Shown: positions 44,115-52,904 of the stretch, piece after piece
Position numbering within the stretch: the stretch's first letter is position 1
Layout of the letters: each line of letters starts with the position of its first letter
Assembly: GCA_017347445.1 (NCBI GenBank)
Contig: AP021856.1
Span: 814,613 to 878,612 of the forward strand
Source: Candidatus Brocadia pituitae
Lineage (GTDB): Bacteria; Planctomycetota; Brocadiia; Brocadiales; Brocadiaceae
Length of the DNA stretch: 64,000 nucleotides
Reading direction: 5' to 3'
Translations under genes and position numbers: made by a program
The notes under the pieces: model-generated
The model's database searches: none
What the model saw: the letters and a program-made list of their open reading frames with translations, nothing else
Told to the model about the DNA's origin: nothing

Positions 44115-44182
44115 GAAAAAGCTTTGTACTCTTGCTGTATTATATGCTGTTTTCAATGATATTTCGTGAAAAGCAGAAAATG

Positions 44183-44259
44183 GGAAGGGGGTGGTTGCGC
44201 CAGGCAAATAGATGTTGTTGTGTCTACGGTTGCCTGATGCTTCTGGAGAAAGCGTCAGG
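44183..44259 (+). promoter_or_regulatory. Structured leader of hdh
   Basis: A purine-rich motif GGAAGGGGGTGGTT (44183-44196) is followed by two hairpins that cannot form together: CAGGCAA (44201-44207) pairs with TTGCCTG (44230-44236), while CCTGATGCTT (44233-44242) pairs with AAGCGTCAGG (44250-44259). The shared CCTG makes them alternatives. No U tract follows, so control of translation or mRNA stability is more likely than termination. Confidence 0.45.
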
Positions 44260-44310
44260 TAATAACGGTAGTTTATAAGGTATAGGTTAAGAAAGAAAGG
44301 AGAGGTTGTA

Positions 44311-45918
44311 ATGCTTGATATTTTGAAGAAGCCATTGTCCAGGATTACTCTTGCTGTTGCGGGAGTATCGCTGTTGGCGTGTACGATGGGTAGCGGTATT
44401 GCAAAGGCAGAAGGGCCTACGTTTCAAGATGTAGCGTCGCAGGTGTTTGGTCAGGCAGTTGGTCCGGACAACGATGGGACGTTGTATGTGTTTGGATTAA
44501 CGGCAAAATACACTAAGCCGGAATATGTTGATGGGAGAGGCCCCTATAAGTCATTCTTGAAGTTTTTGCCTTCAATCCGTTGGTATGACCCAGAGCATTA
44601 TTGGACACCGGGAAGTCAGAATGAAGGTGCCTTTAAGAACGAAGAATGTGTACTTTGCCACACCGTCCAGACTCCTACGATTGTTAAGGACTGGAAGAAG
44701 AGTGCTCATGGAAATTTGGAAATGAGAAGAGGTCTTGGTGTAAAAGGGAAAGATGGAAAGCCTGTAGAAGGCACCGTTGGTTGTGATGTGTGTCATGGCA
44801 ATGATCATCAGAAGCTTTTTATGCCAACCTATAAGAATTGCGGAGAGTGTCATCCAAGAGAGACTTCCGAGCACAGGTCTGGTGGTTTAGGGTCGCACAC
44901 GCATGCTTATACGGTGAACGTATTGGAATTTTCATGGCATGTAGGAAAGCCTGCGGAAGAAGTTGCTGGCTGCGCAGAGTGTCATGCTATTGTAGAAAAC
45001 CGTTGCGATGGTTGTCATACAAGGCATGTGTTTAGCCCGGCTGAGGCAAGGAAGCCGACTGCCTGCAGATACTGCCATATGGGTATAGATCACGATGAAT
45101 GGGCGATGTACAACACGTCTGTTCACGGTTGTCTCTATGAAGCTGAATCCGCAACCATGGACTGGAGCAAGCCTTCCAAGAAAGGCAATTACAGAGTTCC
45201 GACGTGCGCATACTGCCATATGCAGGATGGAAATCATAACCCGCAACAATTTGGAACCATCTATAGCGATATGGGCATGTTCCAGGTTGATCGTGGAGCG
45301 CCAAAGCACAAGGCAAAGAGGGATGCATGGATAAAGAAGTGTCAGGACTGTCATTCTCCAAGGTTTGCTGCTGATAAACTGAAGGAGATGGATGCCGGTG
45401 TTAATTTGAGCTTCACGAAGTGGAGAGAGGCAGCTGCGGTCATCGTAGGTTGTTTCCTGGATGGTGTTGTTGATCCGATGCCAGAAGGTTCACCACCTGA
45501 TTGGTATGGACATTACACGTTCAGCTTGTTGCCAGGCGGAGATCCGAGGTTCTATGCTACATCGAACCTGGAACGTTTAGGTCTTGAAATGATTTGCTAT
45601 CTTACCGGTAACGTTTACAAGGCTTACGCTCATATGTCAATGTATAACCAGACATACGGAAACGGAAGCGCCTTTGAACAGGATAGAAAGCTGGTTGAGA
45701 TCAAGACTGAAGCTGCTAAGCTGAGAAGGTTTGCAGCAATTGAGAAGAAGATCGGTTTAGAGCACAAATCAGAAGCGTTCTGGCAGCATGGCGAATACCT
45801 CGATTTACTCCCTGGTTGGATAAGAAAACCCGGCGATGTAGATGTTGAATGGTTCAAGAGGACTGATATTCCTCACCGTGCAAATGCAGATACTGGTGTT
45901 GAGGTGCATCATCACTAA
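44311..45918 (+). CDS. hdh: Hydrazine dehydrogenase (octahaem HAO-like)
   Basis: 535 residues with a signal peptide (cleaved near AKAEG). Eight haem sites: CVLCH, CDVCH, CGECH, CAECH, CDGCH, CRYCH, CAYCH and CQDCH. The C-terminal YNQTYGNGSAFEQDRKL contains the tyrosine region that crosslinks to the P460 haem of the neighbouring subunit in oxidative HAO-type enzymes. The sequence closely follows Kuenenia kustc0694 as I remember it (for example PTFQDVASQVFGQ, LERLGLEMICYLTGN). It oxidises hydrazine to N2 and four electrons in the anammoxosome. Monocistronic: own promoter at 44087, strong ribosome binding site AAAGGAGAGG, terminator at 45972. It ends with HHH. Confidence 0.96.
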   Translation: MLDILKKPLSRITLAVAGVSLLACTMGSGIAKAEGPTFQDVASQVFGQAVGPDNDGTLYVFGLTAKYTKPEYVDGRGPYKSFLKFLPSIRWYDPEHYWTPGSQNEGAFKNEECVLCHTVQTPTIVKDWKKSAHGNLEMRRGLGVKGKDGKPVEGTVGCDVCHGNDHQKLFMPTYKNCGECHPRETSEHRSGGLGSHTHAYTVNVLEFSWHVGKPAEEVAGCAECHAIVENRCDGCHTRHVFSPAEARKPTACRYCHMGIDHDEWAMYNTSVHGCLYEAESATMDWSKPSKKGNYRVPTCAYCHMQDGNHNPQQFGTIYSDMGMFQVDRGAPKHKAKRDAWIKKCQDCHSPRFAADKLKEMDAGVNLSFTKWREAAAVIVGCFLDGVVDPMPEGSPPDWYGHYTFSLLPGGDPRFYATSNLERLGLEMICYLTGNVYKAYAHMSMYNQTYGNGSAFEQDRKLVEIKTEAAKLRRFAAIEKKIGLEHKSEAFWQHGEYLDLLPGWIRKPGDVDVEWFKRTDIPHRANADTGVEVHHH

Positions 45919-45971
45919 GTGATAATCTGGTAAGAAACCGGATTGAGTAGTACGTAGACAAGTTTTAAGCG

Positions 45972-46005
45972 ATGAGGGTAGCAGAAAGTAATTTGCTACC
46001 CTCAT
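45972..46005 (+). terminator. Terminator-like hairpin after hdh
   Basis: A 12-bp perfect stem ATGAGGGTAGCA/TGCTACCCTCAT with a 10-nt loop, followed by TGTGTTTATAA. 54 bp after the stop codon. Confidence 0.7.
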
Positions 46006-46094
46006 TGTGTTTATAAATTCGAATATGGTGTGATTAGGGAAATATGGTAAACGGAGTTAAAAGTATCCATGCAAGTTATCATTGAAAGGGCGGT

Positions 46095-46187
46095 ATGCCG
46101 AAGCAACCCCTGAGGTCCTGGTTCCTTCGTTTGATCGCAGCGACAATGTTTTTTTGTGTTCACTATGGATTTAATAAAAGGTGGTGA
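46095..46187 (+). CDS. Candidate trp leader peptide
   Basis: A 30-codon frame with its own site (GAAAGGGCGG) begins [16 protein letters not shown] and ends GFNKRW. The last sense codon is Trp (TGG 46182-46184), directly before TGA (46185-46187), and the codons AAA AGG TGG TGA are also the ribosome binding site of trpB (start 46195). Another Trp is residue 9. A ribosome waiting for charged tRNA-Trp at the end would cover the trpB site. Both the peptide and this mechanism are inference. Confidence 0.4.
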   Translation: MPKQPLRSWFLRLIAATMFFCVHYGFNKRW

Positions 46188-46194
46188 TGTTTAT

Positions 46195-47442
46195 ATGATG
46201 AAGACTATAGCACAATCGAAAACACCGGAAGGTAAGGGTATGTCCGAAGGGGTGCATTTGCCTGATAAAACCGGGCATTTCGGGTGTTTTGGCGGGAGAT
46301 TTGTTCCTGAAACCATAATGCCGGCTTTGGACCAGCTAGAAAAGGCATATTTAGAGGCAAAAGAAGATCCATCTTTTCATGCGGAACTGGAGTATTATTT
46401 ACGAGAATATGTAGGGCGTCCCTCAACACTCTATTATGCTGAAAGATTGACAAAAAAGCTGGGCGGCGCAAAGATCTATTTAAAAAGAGAAGACCTGAAT
46501 CATACAGGTGCACACAAGATTAATAATACCATTGGGCAGGTTTTGCTTGCTCTGAGGATGGGAAAAAAACGTATTATTGCTGAAACAGGAGCTGGGCAGC
46601 ACGGTGTTGCTACCGCAACCGCTGCGGCTATGTTTGGGATTGAGTGTGAAGTATATATGGGAGAGGAAGATATACGGCGGCAGGCGCTGAATGTCTTTAG
46701 AATGAAGCTTCTGGGGGCAAAGGTTATACCGGTGACCAGTGGTTCAAGGACATTGAAAGACGCAACCAATGAGGCGCTGCGGGATTGGATGTCTTCAGTA
46801 AGAAACACTCATTACATCATAGGGTCGGTAGTTGGTCCGCATCCGTACCCCATGATGGTGCGTGATTTTCAGCTGGTAATTGGCAAAGAGGTCAGGAAAC
46901 AGATACTGGAAAAAGAGCAGAGATTGCCCGATTATTTAATCGCCTGTGTCGGCGGCGGGAGTAATTCGATGGGATTATTTCATCCCTTTCTTGAAGACAA
47001 AGAGGTAAAGATGATTGGGGTTGAGGCGGGCGGGCTTGGCACAGAGATTGGCCAGCACGCATCAACTCTGACGAGCGGGAAAATAGGTATTTTGCATGGG
47101 AGCGCGAGTTATGTACTACAGGATGAGGATGGGCAAACCTTGCCGGTGCATTCCATATCCGCCGGTTTGGACTATCCCGGTGTTGGCCCGGAACATAGTT
47201 ATTTAAGAGATATCGGCAGGGCGGAGTATGTTTCGATTACCGATGACGAAGCCGTCAACGCCTTTCAGGAATGCGCAAGGCTGGAGGGGATCATTCCCGC
47301 GCTGGAAGCCGCTCATGCCATTGCTTACACGATGAAGTTTGCGCCGAAAATAAGCAAGGATAAGATAATTGTGGTATGTCTTTCGGGGAGCGGCGATAAA
47401 GATTCGTTTGAGGTAGCTGAAAAACTGGGATACAAGATTTAA
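46195..47442 (+). CDS. trpB: Tryptophan synthase beta chain
   Basis: 416 residues from ATG 46195 (site AAAGGTGGTGA 8 bp upstream); the frame is open 13 codons further up but without a site. PLP enzyme: [19 protein letters not shown], the Lys-bearing [30 protein letters not shown], and the phosphate-binding VGGGSNSMG. It joins indole and serine. Followed at 58 bp by trpA. Typical TrpB1 type by length and motifs. The pair sits between two catabolic cytochrome genes, away from any other trp gene in this window. Confidence 0.96.
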   Translation: MMKTIAQSKTPEGKGMSEGVHLPDKTGHFGCFGGRFVPETIMPALDQLEKAYLEAKEDPSFHAELEYYLREYVGRPSTLYYAERLTKKLGGAKIYLKREDLNHTGAHKINNTIGQVLLALRMGKKRIIAETGAGQHGVATATAAAMFGIECEVYMGEEDIRRQALNVFRMKLLGAKVIPVTSGSRTLKDATNEALRDWMSSVRNTHYIIGSVVGPHPYPMMVRDFQLVIGKEVRKQILEKEQRLPDYLIACVGGGSNSMGLFHPFLEDKEVKMIGVEAGGLGTEIGQHASTLTSGKIGILHGSASYVLQDEDGQTLPVHSISAGLDYPGVGPEHSYLRDIGRAEYVSITDDEAVNAFQECARLEGIIPALEAAHAIAYTMKFAPKISKDKIIVVCLSGSGDKDSFEVAEKLGYKI

Positions 47443-47500
47443 GAATAGCAAGCGTGAGCACCGTGATACTTTAAAAAACCTTTTCAAGTAATGGATTTCC

Positions 47501-48304
47501 ATGAACCGGATTGATAGAAAGTTTCAAGAATTACAAGCCAGGAAGAAACCCGCCTTTATACCATTTATTACTGCCGGAGACCCGGATCTGCAAACGACAA
47601 AGGATTTAATCCTGGAATTTGAAAAAAGGGGTGCCGATATTATTGAACTTGGCATCCCTTTTTCCGACCCGATTGCAGATGGCCCTGTTATTCAAGCGTC
47701 GTATTACCGGGCTTTAATGAGAGGCACCAAGGTTGCGCATGTCCTGGACATGGTTTCTGAGGTTCGCAGGAGGTCGGAAATTCCTATTGTTTCGATGGTA
47801 TCATATAGCACGGTGTTTAAAAAAGGGTATCAGGTTTTTATTGAAAATGCCCTTGTTGCAGGCTTAGATGGCTTGACGATCCCGGATCTGCCGGTTGAAG
47901 AAAATCATGATTTGTTTGAGATGGCAAAGAAGAATGATTTTAAGATCGTCTGTTTTATCGCGCCGACCACAACCGACCATCGGATGGCTATAATTGCAGA
48001 AAATGCCCAGGGTTTTTTGTATTATATTTCTGTGGTAGGAATAACGGGGGTGCGGGATGCGTTACCGGAGGATATTGTTCAAAATATCAGGAAGCTGAAA
48101 CAGATGACAAAGATACCGGTTGCTGTTGGTTTTGGCGTGTCAACATCAGATCATGCAAAAATGATCGGCACGGTTGCAGATGGAGTAATCGTGGGAAGCG
48201 CTATCATGCGGGAAATTGAAAAACACGCGAAAGACCCTGCTGAGAAGTTGATACGGTACGTGGGCGAATTTGTGGGACAGATGATTTCAGGGGCAAAGGG
48301 ATGA
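47501..48304 (+). CDS. trpA: Tryptophan synthase alpha chain
   Basis: 267 residues, usual length. TIM barrel with PAFIPFITAGDPDLQTT, the catalytic Glu in DIIELGIPFSDPIADGPVIQ, IPDLPVEE (second catalytic Asp) and VGFGVSTSDHAK with GVIVGSAIMREIEK at the phosphate site. It cleaves indole-glycerol phosphate and channels indole to TrpB. No strong terminator is seen before the hox promoter at 48384. Confidence 0.96.
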   Translation: MNRIDRKFQELQARKKPAFIPFITAGDPDLQTTKDLILEFEKRGADIIELGIPFSDPIADGPVIQASYYRALMRGTKVAHVLDMVSEVRRRSEIPIVSMVSYSTVFKKGYQVFIENALVAGLDGLTIPDLPVEENHDLFEMAKKNDFKIVCFIAPTTTDHRMAIIAENAQGFLYYISVVGITGVRDALPEDIVQNIRKLKQMTKIPVAVGFGVSTSDHAKMIGTVADGVIVGSAIMREIEKHAKDPAEKLIRYVGEFVGQMISGAKG

Positions 48305-48383
48305 TTCAGATGCGGCATCTGGATAAGCTTTTATAAAGGATAAAAATCAAAAAATTTGAATCGAAAATTATTAACTTTTTATA

Positions 48384-48411
48384 TTGACTTAACTATGAGA
48401 TTAAGTATAAT
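48384..48411 (+). promoter_or_regulatory. Promoter of hydroxylamine oxidase
   Basis: TTGACT (48384-48389), 16-bp spacer, TATAAT (48406-48411), the same arrangement as the hdh promoter. The leader of about 190 nt contains GAAAGGGGGTGGTT (48494-48507), also present in the hdh leader, and a hairpin ACGCAATCG/CGATTGTGGCGT (about 48545-48573). Confidence 0.75.
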
Positions 48412-48605
48412 TGATTGACTAAAAATTGCGCCCAGGAATCCATGAAAATGAAAAGATATTATAACAACTGAGATTATACGTTAAATACATTCTGAAAGGG
48501 GGTGGTTTCAAGTAGCAGGGTGTGAGAATAGACGTATTTAAGTAACGCAATCGAATGACGATTGTGGCGTATGTATAATGAGAAAGGAGGAGAATTTAAA
48601 GTATC

Positions 48606-50348
48606 ATGCATAAATTTTTAAGAGTAACATTAGCGTCGGTTATAGGTTTTGGTGCCATGGGTGTGGCAGCCAACCTGATGACGAAAGAGGCAAAGGCAGT
48701 AGAAATTATCACCCATTGGGTACCGCACGAAGTATATGGACAGATAGGCGAACCGGATAACAACGGTAAGGTGTTTTTCTCTGGTTTAGGTGCAAAATAT
48801 ATGGGATATCCTAAGGACTCAGGTGCACCGCCTTATCCAGGGAAATACAGCAAATTCTGGAAGACGTTGCCTGCATACCGTTATTACATTCCTGACTATA
48901 TGTACAACAGGGATGAGGTAAGGCCTTCGAATCCGATTAAGGGTACGTTCCAGTTAGAGCAGTGTATTGCCTGTCACTCAGTTATGACCCCTGGCATTGT
49001 AAGGGATTATAAGAAGAGTGCGCATTCAAGGGCAGAACCGAGCCCAACGGGTTGTGATACCTGCCATGGCAACAATCACCAGAAGTTGACCATGCCGTCA
49101 TCGAAGGCTTGCGGTACAAGCGAGTGCCACGAGACGCAGTATTCGGAGCAGGGTCAGGGAGGTATCGGTTCACATGCATCCTGTTCAAGCTTTGCGCAGG
49201 TAGAATGTGCATGGTCAATTGAAAGACCGCCGGGAGACACGGCTGGTTGTACGTTCTGTCACACCAGTCCGGAAGAAAGGTGCAGCACTTGTCACCAGAG
49301 GCATCAGTTTGATCCGAAGGTTGCAAGGAAGTCAGAACAGTGCAAGACATGTCACTGGGGTAAAGACCATAGGGATTGGGAGGCATATGATATTGGTCTC
49401 CATGGTACGGTATACCAGGTGAACAAGTGGGACCCCAAGCAGTTTGACTGGGACAAGAAGTTGGCCGATGCAGATTATGTAGGCCCTACCTGCCAGTATT
49501 GCCACATGAGGGGCGGTCATCATAACGTGCAGAGGTTTAGCACGGTGTATGCCAGTATGGGTATGTCGATGGCCGATCGTGGAGCGCCGATATGGAAAGA
49601 GAAGAGAGATCGTTGGGCATCGGTGTGCGATGATTGTCATTCACCAAGATTTGCGAAGGAGAACCTGCAGGCAATGGATGAATCGGTTAAGGATGCCGGT
49701 TTGAAGTATCGTGAGACATTCAAGATTGCCGCAGACCTTGTTAAGGATGGTGTTGCTGATCCCATGCCAAAAGATTTGTGTCCTGACTGGTCAGGTCAGC
49801 ATATCTGGAGTTTGAAGATAGGCGCATATCATGATGATCCGGCATTTGGTGGTAAGGCTGGTGAGTCGGGTGAGTTCAGGATGTCGAACTGCACGGATAT
49901 TGAAAGGTTGTGCTTTGAGAGCGTTGGATATTTCCAGACATACATCTACAAAGGTATGGCGCATGGTTCATGGAACGATGCTACGTACTCTGACGGTTCG
50001 TTCGGTATGGATCGTTGGTTGGTCAACGTGAAGCAGGACGCTTCTCAGGCAAGGAGACTTGCTGCCCTTGAGAAGAAGGTTGGCATTACCTGGGTTCCGG
50101 AGAGTTTCTGGAAGACGGGTGAATGGCTTGATCAGTTGACGGGACCGTACATCGTGAAGAATCACCCTGGCAAGACGATATTCGATCTGTGTCCTGATCC
50201 AGGTTGGTTAGATACGCATCATGCACCTGCTGAGGAAGTTGAGTACATCAACAGGAAGATAAAAGAACTCGGCTGGGCGACTGGGCATGATGCTCATCAC
50301 GGTGATACACATGATGAAGCTTCAAGATCAATGGGGAAGACGCATTAA
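48606..50348 (+). CDS. hox: Hydroxylamine oxidase, octahaem (kustc1061 type)
   Basis: 580 residues with a signal peptide (cleaved near AKAVE). Haem sites: CIACH, CDTCH, CGTSECH (a CX4CH), CTFCH, CSTCH, CKTCH, CQYCH and CDDCH. The tyrosine stretch for the P460 crosslink is ATYSDGSFGMDRWLVNVKQ. The protein is nearly the same as kustc1061 as I recall it (IITHWVPHEVYG, MYNRDEVRPSNPIKGTF, EERCSTCHQRHQFDP), including the CX4CH haem. It oxidises hydroxylamine to NO with three electrons and so recovers hydroxylamine lost by hydrazine synthase. Own promoter, site GAAAGGAGGAG, and terminator. His-rich C-terminus. Confidence 0.96.
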   Translation: MHKFLRVTLASVIGFGAMGVAANLMTKEAKAVEIITHWVPHEVYGQIGEPDNNGKVFFSGLGAKYMGYPKDSGAPPYPGKYSKFWKTLPAYRYYIPDYMYNRDEVRPSNPIKGTFQLEQCIACHSVMTPGIVRDYKKSAHSRAEPSPTGCDTCHGNNHQKLTMPSSKACGTSECHETQYSEQGQGGIGSHASCSSFAQVECAWSIERPPGDTAGCTFCHTSPEERCSTCHQRHQFDPKVARKSEQCKTCHWGKDHRDWEAYDIGLHGTVYQVNKWDPKQFDWDKKLADADYVGPTCQYCHMRGGHHNVQRFSTVYASMGMSMADRGAPIWKEKRDRWASVCDDCHSPRFAKENLQAMDESVKDAGLKYRETFKIAADLVKDGVADPMPKDLCPDWSGQHIWSLKIGAYHDDPAFGGKAGESGEFRMSNCTDIERLCFESVGYFQTYIYKGMAHGSWNDATYSDGSFGMDRWLVNVKQDASQARRLAALEKKVGITWVPESFWKTGEWLDQLTGPYIVKNHPGKTIFDLCPDPGWLDTHHAPAEEVEYINRKIKELGWATGHDAHHGDTHDEASRSMGKTH

Positions 50349-50386
50349 TTTGTAATCTTTTTTTCCCTGTAGGTAGTAGTGAATGA

Positions 50387-50424
50387 AAGGAAGCTGTGCT
50401 ATATCTGCACAGCTTCCTTTTTTT
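50387..50424 (+). terminator. Intrinsic terminator after hox
   Basis: Stem AAGGAAGCTGTGC/GCACAGCTTCCTT (13 bp) with a 7-nt loop, followed by a run of T. Confidence 0.88.
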
Positions 50425-50518
50425 ATTATAAAAGGATTGAAATCAGAGAAGTTTTAAATATACTTAGAAAGCTAATCCTAGTTAATTGAATCTTTATTAT
50501 ACTTGAGTGGAGAAGGAT

Positions 50519-51733
50519 ATGAAATTGTTCAAGCGCGTATTTTGTTTGCTATCTTTGACGATGTTTTGCTTGCCTCTCGCTTGCGAGAAGGGGAAAACCC
50601 ATCTGGAGGTTGCCAATAGCCTGGTGAGGGAGAATAAATTAGATGAGGCATTGGCCGAATATTCAAAGGCCATAGATGCCAACGCTGATATGGCAACGGC
50701 CTATTATGGCAGAGGAGTTGTATATTTTGAACAGGGCAAGCTTGATGAGGCAGCGACTGATTTCAGAAGGGCAATTGATATTAAACCGAATTACCTTGAG
50801 GCACACAAGAAATTGGCAGAGACGTTTGATAAGATTGGGGCACCAGACGATGAGTTTCAGAAACGATATAAGGCGATTGATAGTGATCCCGATAATCCAC
50901 TGACTTATGTAGATCTCGGTGTTTTTTTGCACAAACTTGAAAAGGATATTGATGCCATTGCTCAATACAAAAAGGCATTGGAACTCGATCCGAAAAACCC
51001 TTATATTATTTTTAATCTTGGAGTCGGCTATCTGGACATGGGTTTATATGAGGATGCAGAAACCATGTTTAAGAAGGCAGCAGAAATCAATCCTTCCTAC
51101 GATAATGCACACTATAATCTGGCGGTAGCGCTTCATAAGCAGGGAAAGGTTGATGAGGCTAAAAAAGAACTCAACAAAACGCTTGAGGTAAATCCTCAAT
51201 ACTCGAATGTCTATGTTGTCTTTGGTTTGATAAGTCTTACAGAAAAGAAGTTTGAAGAAGCTATTGCTCATTATAATAAAGCGATGGAGATAAATCCGGA
51301 GAATCTTGACGCCCGTTATCAAAGAGCAATCGTCTTTGCGTTGCAGCAAAGATATGATGAGGCATTGGCGGATAATTTGGCAGTGCTGGAAAAAAACCCT
51401 AAATATGTGAATGCAGCATATAATGTTGGAGTGATCTATCACAGGACGGACCGCCTTGACAAGGCAATGGAATGGTATGACAAGATAACGAAGAAGATCG
51501 ACCCGCTTTATGAAGATGCCTATTACAACCGGGCACAACTCTATTCAATGAAAGGGGATCACAGCAAGGCCTACAGCGATTACCTCTCATATGCGTATAT
51601 TACAAAGTGGAGGACGGGAAAAGATCCCGCGGTGGTCTATAAACAGGATGAGATTAAGGAGATGTTCCAGTCCTCGGTTCCCGCCTTAAAGGGTCAGATA
51701 AAAGATCAGGAATTGGAACTAAAATCGAATTGA
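50519..51733 (+). CDS. TPR-repeat exported protein (possible lipoprotein)
   Basis: 404 residues from ATG 50519, with GGAGAAGG just upstream (the GTG at 50507 is less likely). Signal peptide with a weak lipobox (LPLAC). At least nine TPR units follow, many with the AxYxxxxALxxxPxxxxAxxNLG pattern (for example EAIAHYNKAMEINPENLDAR). TPR proteins assemble complexes, and in anammox bacteria several accompany cytochrome loci. Followed one base later by another TPR gene, so both are in one operon. Partner unknown; the neighbouring hydroxylamine oxidase is a candidate only by position. Confidence 0.8.
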   Translation: MKLFKRVFCLLSLTMFCLPLACEKGKTHLEVANSLVRENKLDEALAEYSKAIDANADMATAYYGRGVVYFEQGKLDEAATDFRRAIDIKPNYLEAHKKLAETFDKIGAPDDEFQKRYKAIDSDPDNPLTYVDLGVFLHKLEKDIDAIAQYKKALELDPKNPYIIFNLGVGYLDMGLYEDAETMFKKAAEINPSYDNAHYNLAVALHKQGKVDEAKKELNKTLEVNPQYSNVYVVFGLISLTEKKFEEAIAHYNKAMEINPENLDARYQRAIVFALQQRYDEALADNLAVLEKNPKYVNAAYNVGVIYHRTDRLDKAMEWYDKITKKIDPLYEDAYYNRAQLYSMKGDHSKAYSDYLSYAYITKWRTGKDPAVVYKQDEIKEMFQSSVPALKGQIKDQELELKSN

Positions 51734-51734
51734 C

Positions 51735-52880
51735 ATGGTAAAAAGGATCCCGATTGCAGGAATTATTACTCTGGTGCTTTTCCAGCCCTGCGGATTTGCA
51801 AAAGGAGTCTCCCTGTCCGGGGATAGACATCTTGATGATGGGCGCGTGGATGAGGCTATTCATGAGTACGAAAAGTTGCTACAAAAAAACAAGAAGCAAC
51901 CAGAGGTCTATTTTAAACTGGGAAATGCTTATTGTAAAAAAGGGAATCTGGAAAAGGCGTTAGAGGCGTTTACGATAGCAACCCAACTGAAACCGGATTA
52001 TGCTGAGGCTTATCAAAGGATGTCTGAGGTAAGCATACAGATCGGGGTACCGGAGGACGAGCTTAAGGTTTGCCTGAAAGCGGTACAAAGAGACCCGAAT
52101 AATGCAGATGCGCATCTTCAATTAGGCATGATGTATTATAAACGAAATCATGCTGATGAAGCAAAGAGGGAATACGAAACAGCAATAGGACTCGATCCGA
52201 AGAAGGCAGAGGCATATTTTAACCTCGGTGTTTTGTACCAGGATGTTAACACCCACGATAAGGCGCTTGAAATGTATAAAAAAGCGATTGCGGTATCACC
52301 AAATTATGACAAGGCGCACTTTAACCTGGGAATTGCTTACTATCATACAGGGCATATTGAGGAGTCAATTTCTGCGTATAAGCGAGTTCTTGAAATAAAT
52401 CCGAAGTATGCCGATGCCTATGTGAATTTGGGAATTGCATGTTTTGTAAATGGTGGGTATCGTGATGCCATCGAAGCGCTGATGAAGGCGTTATCGCAGG
52501 GTTCAAACATTGCCAAGATTCATTATTATCTCGGTAATGTTTATCATAAGATGGACGAAACGGACACGGCGATCGTTGAATACAAAAAGGCAGTAGCGGC
52601 CAATGCTAAGTTGATTGCCCCGCATTATAATTTAGGTATTATTTATCTGAAAAAGCAAATGGCCGATCAGGCCATAGACGAATTTACCAAGGTGATCATC
52701 CTTGACCACGATTACGCCAATGCATATTTAGGCAGGAGTAAGGCACACGAGTTAAAGGGTGATAGGGTGAACGCGCAGAACGATTACAATTCCTACCAGC
52801 ATGCCAGGTCGGCCTTTGCCAGGGTTTACAAAGAAGAAAACCTGTCCGCCTATTATGAAGGTTCAAATCCTGATAGATAA
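51735..52880 (+). CDS. TPR-repeat exported protein
   Basis: 381 residues. N-terminal signal-like segment (MVKRIPIAGIITLVLFQPCG) and about nine TPRs (AYFNLGVLYQDVNTHDKALE, AHFNLGIAYYHTGHIEESIS, AYVNLGIACFVNGGYRDAIE). Clearly a paralogue of the preceding protein: both contain a GVPEDE/GAPDDE insertion between the second and third repeats. Probably a tandem duplication. Convergent with the FGE-fold gene at 52905. Confidence 0.8.
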   Translation: MVKRIPIAGIITLVLFQPCGFAKGVSLSGDRHLDDGRVDEAIHEYEKLLQKNKKQPEVYFKLGNAYCKKGNLEKALEAFTIATQLKPDYAEAYQRMSEVSIQIGVPEDELKVCLKAVQRDPNNADAHLQLGMMYYKRNHADEAKREYETAIGLDPKKAEAYFNLGVLYQDVNTHDKALEMYKKAIAVSPNYDKAHFNLGIAYYHTGHIEESISAYKRVLEINPKYADAYVNLGIACFVNGGYRDAIEALMKALSQGSNIAKIHYYLGNVYHKMDETDTAIVEYKKAVAANAKLIAPHYNLGIIYLKKQMADQAIDEFTKVIILDHDYANAYLGRSKAHELKGDRVNAQNDYNSYQHARSAFARVYKEENLSAYYEGSNPDR

Positions 52881-52904
52881 ATAGGGCTGTATATATCGTA
52901 ACTC

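Noticed and set aside
33964-44120. Sigma-54 (-24/-12) promoters before the cytochrome, hzs and hdh genes, expected from the neighbouring regulator
   Set aside because: No convincing TGGCAC-N5-TTGC element was found; the visible promoters are of sigma-70 type.
46060-46190. T-box or classical trp attenuator before trpB
   Set aside because: No T-box sequence and no terminator hairpin with a U tract; only the leader-peptide arrangement remains.
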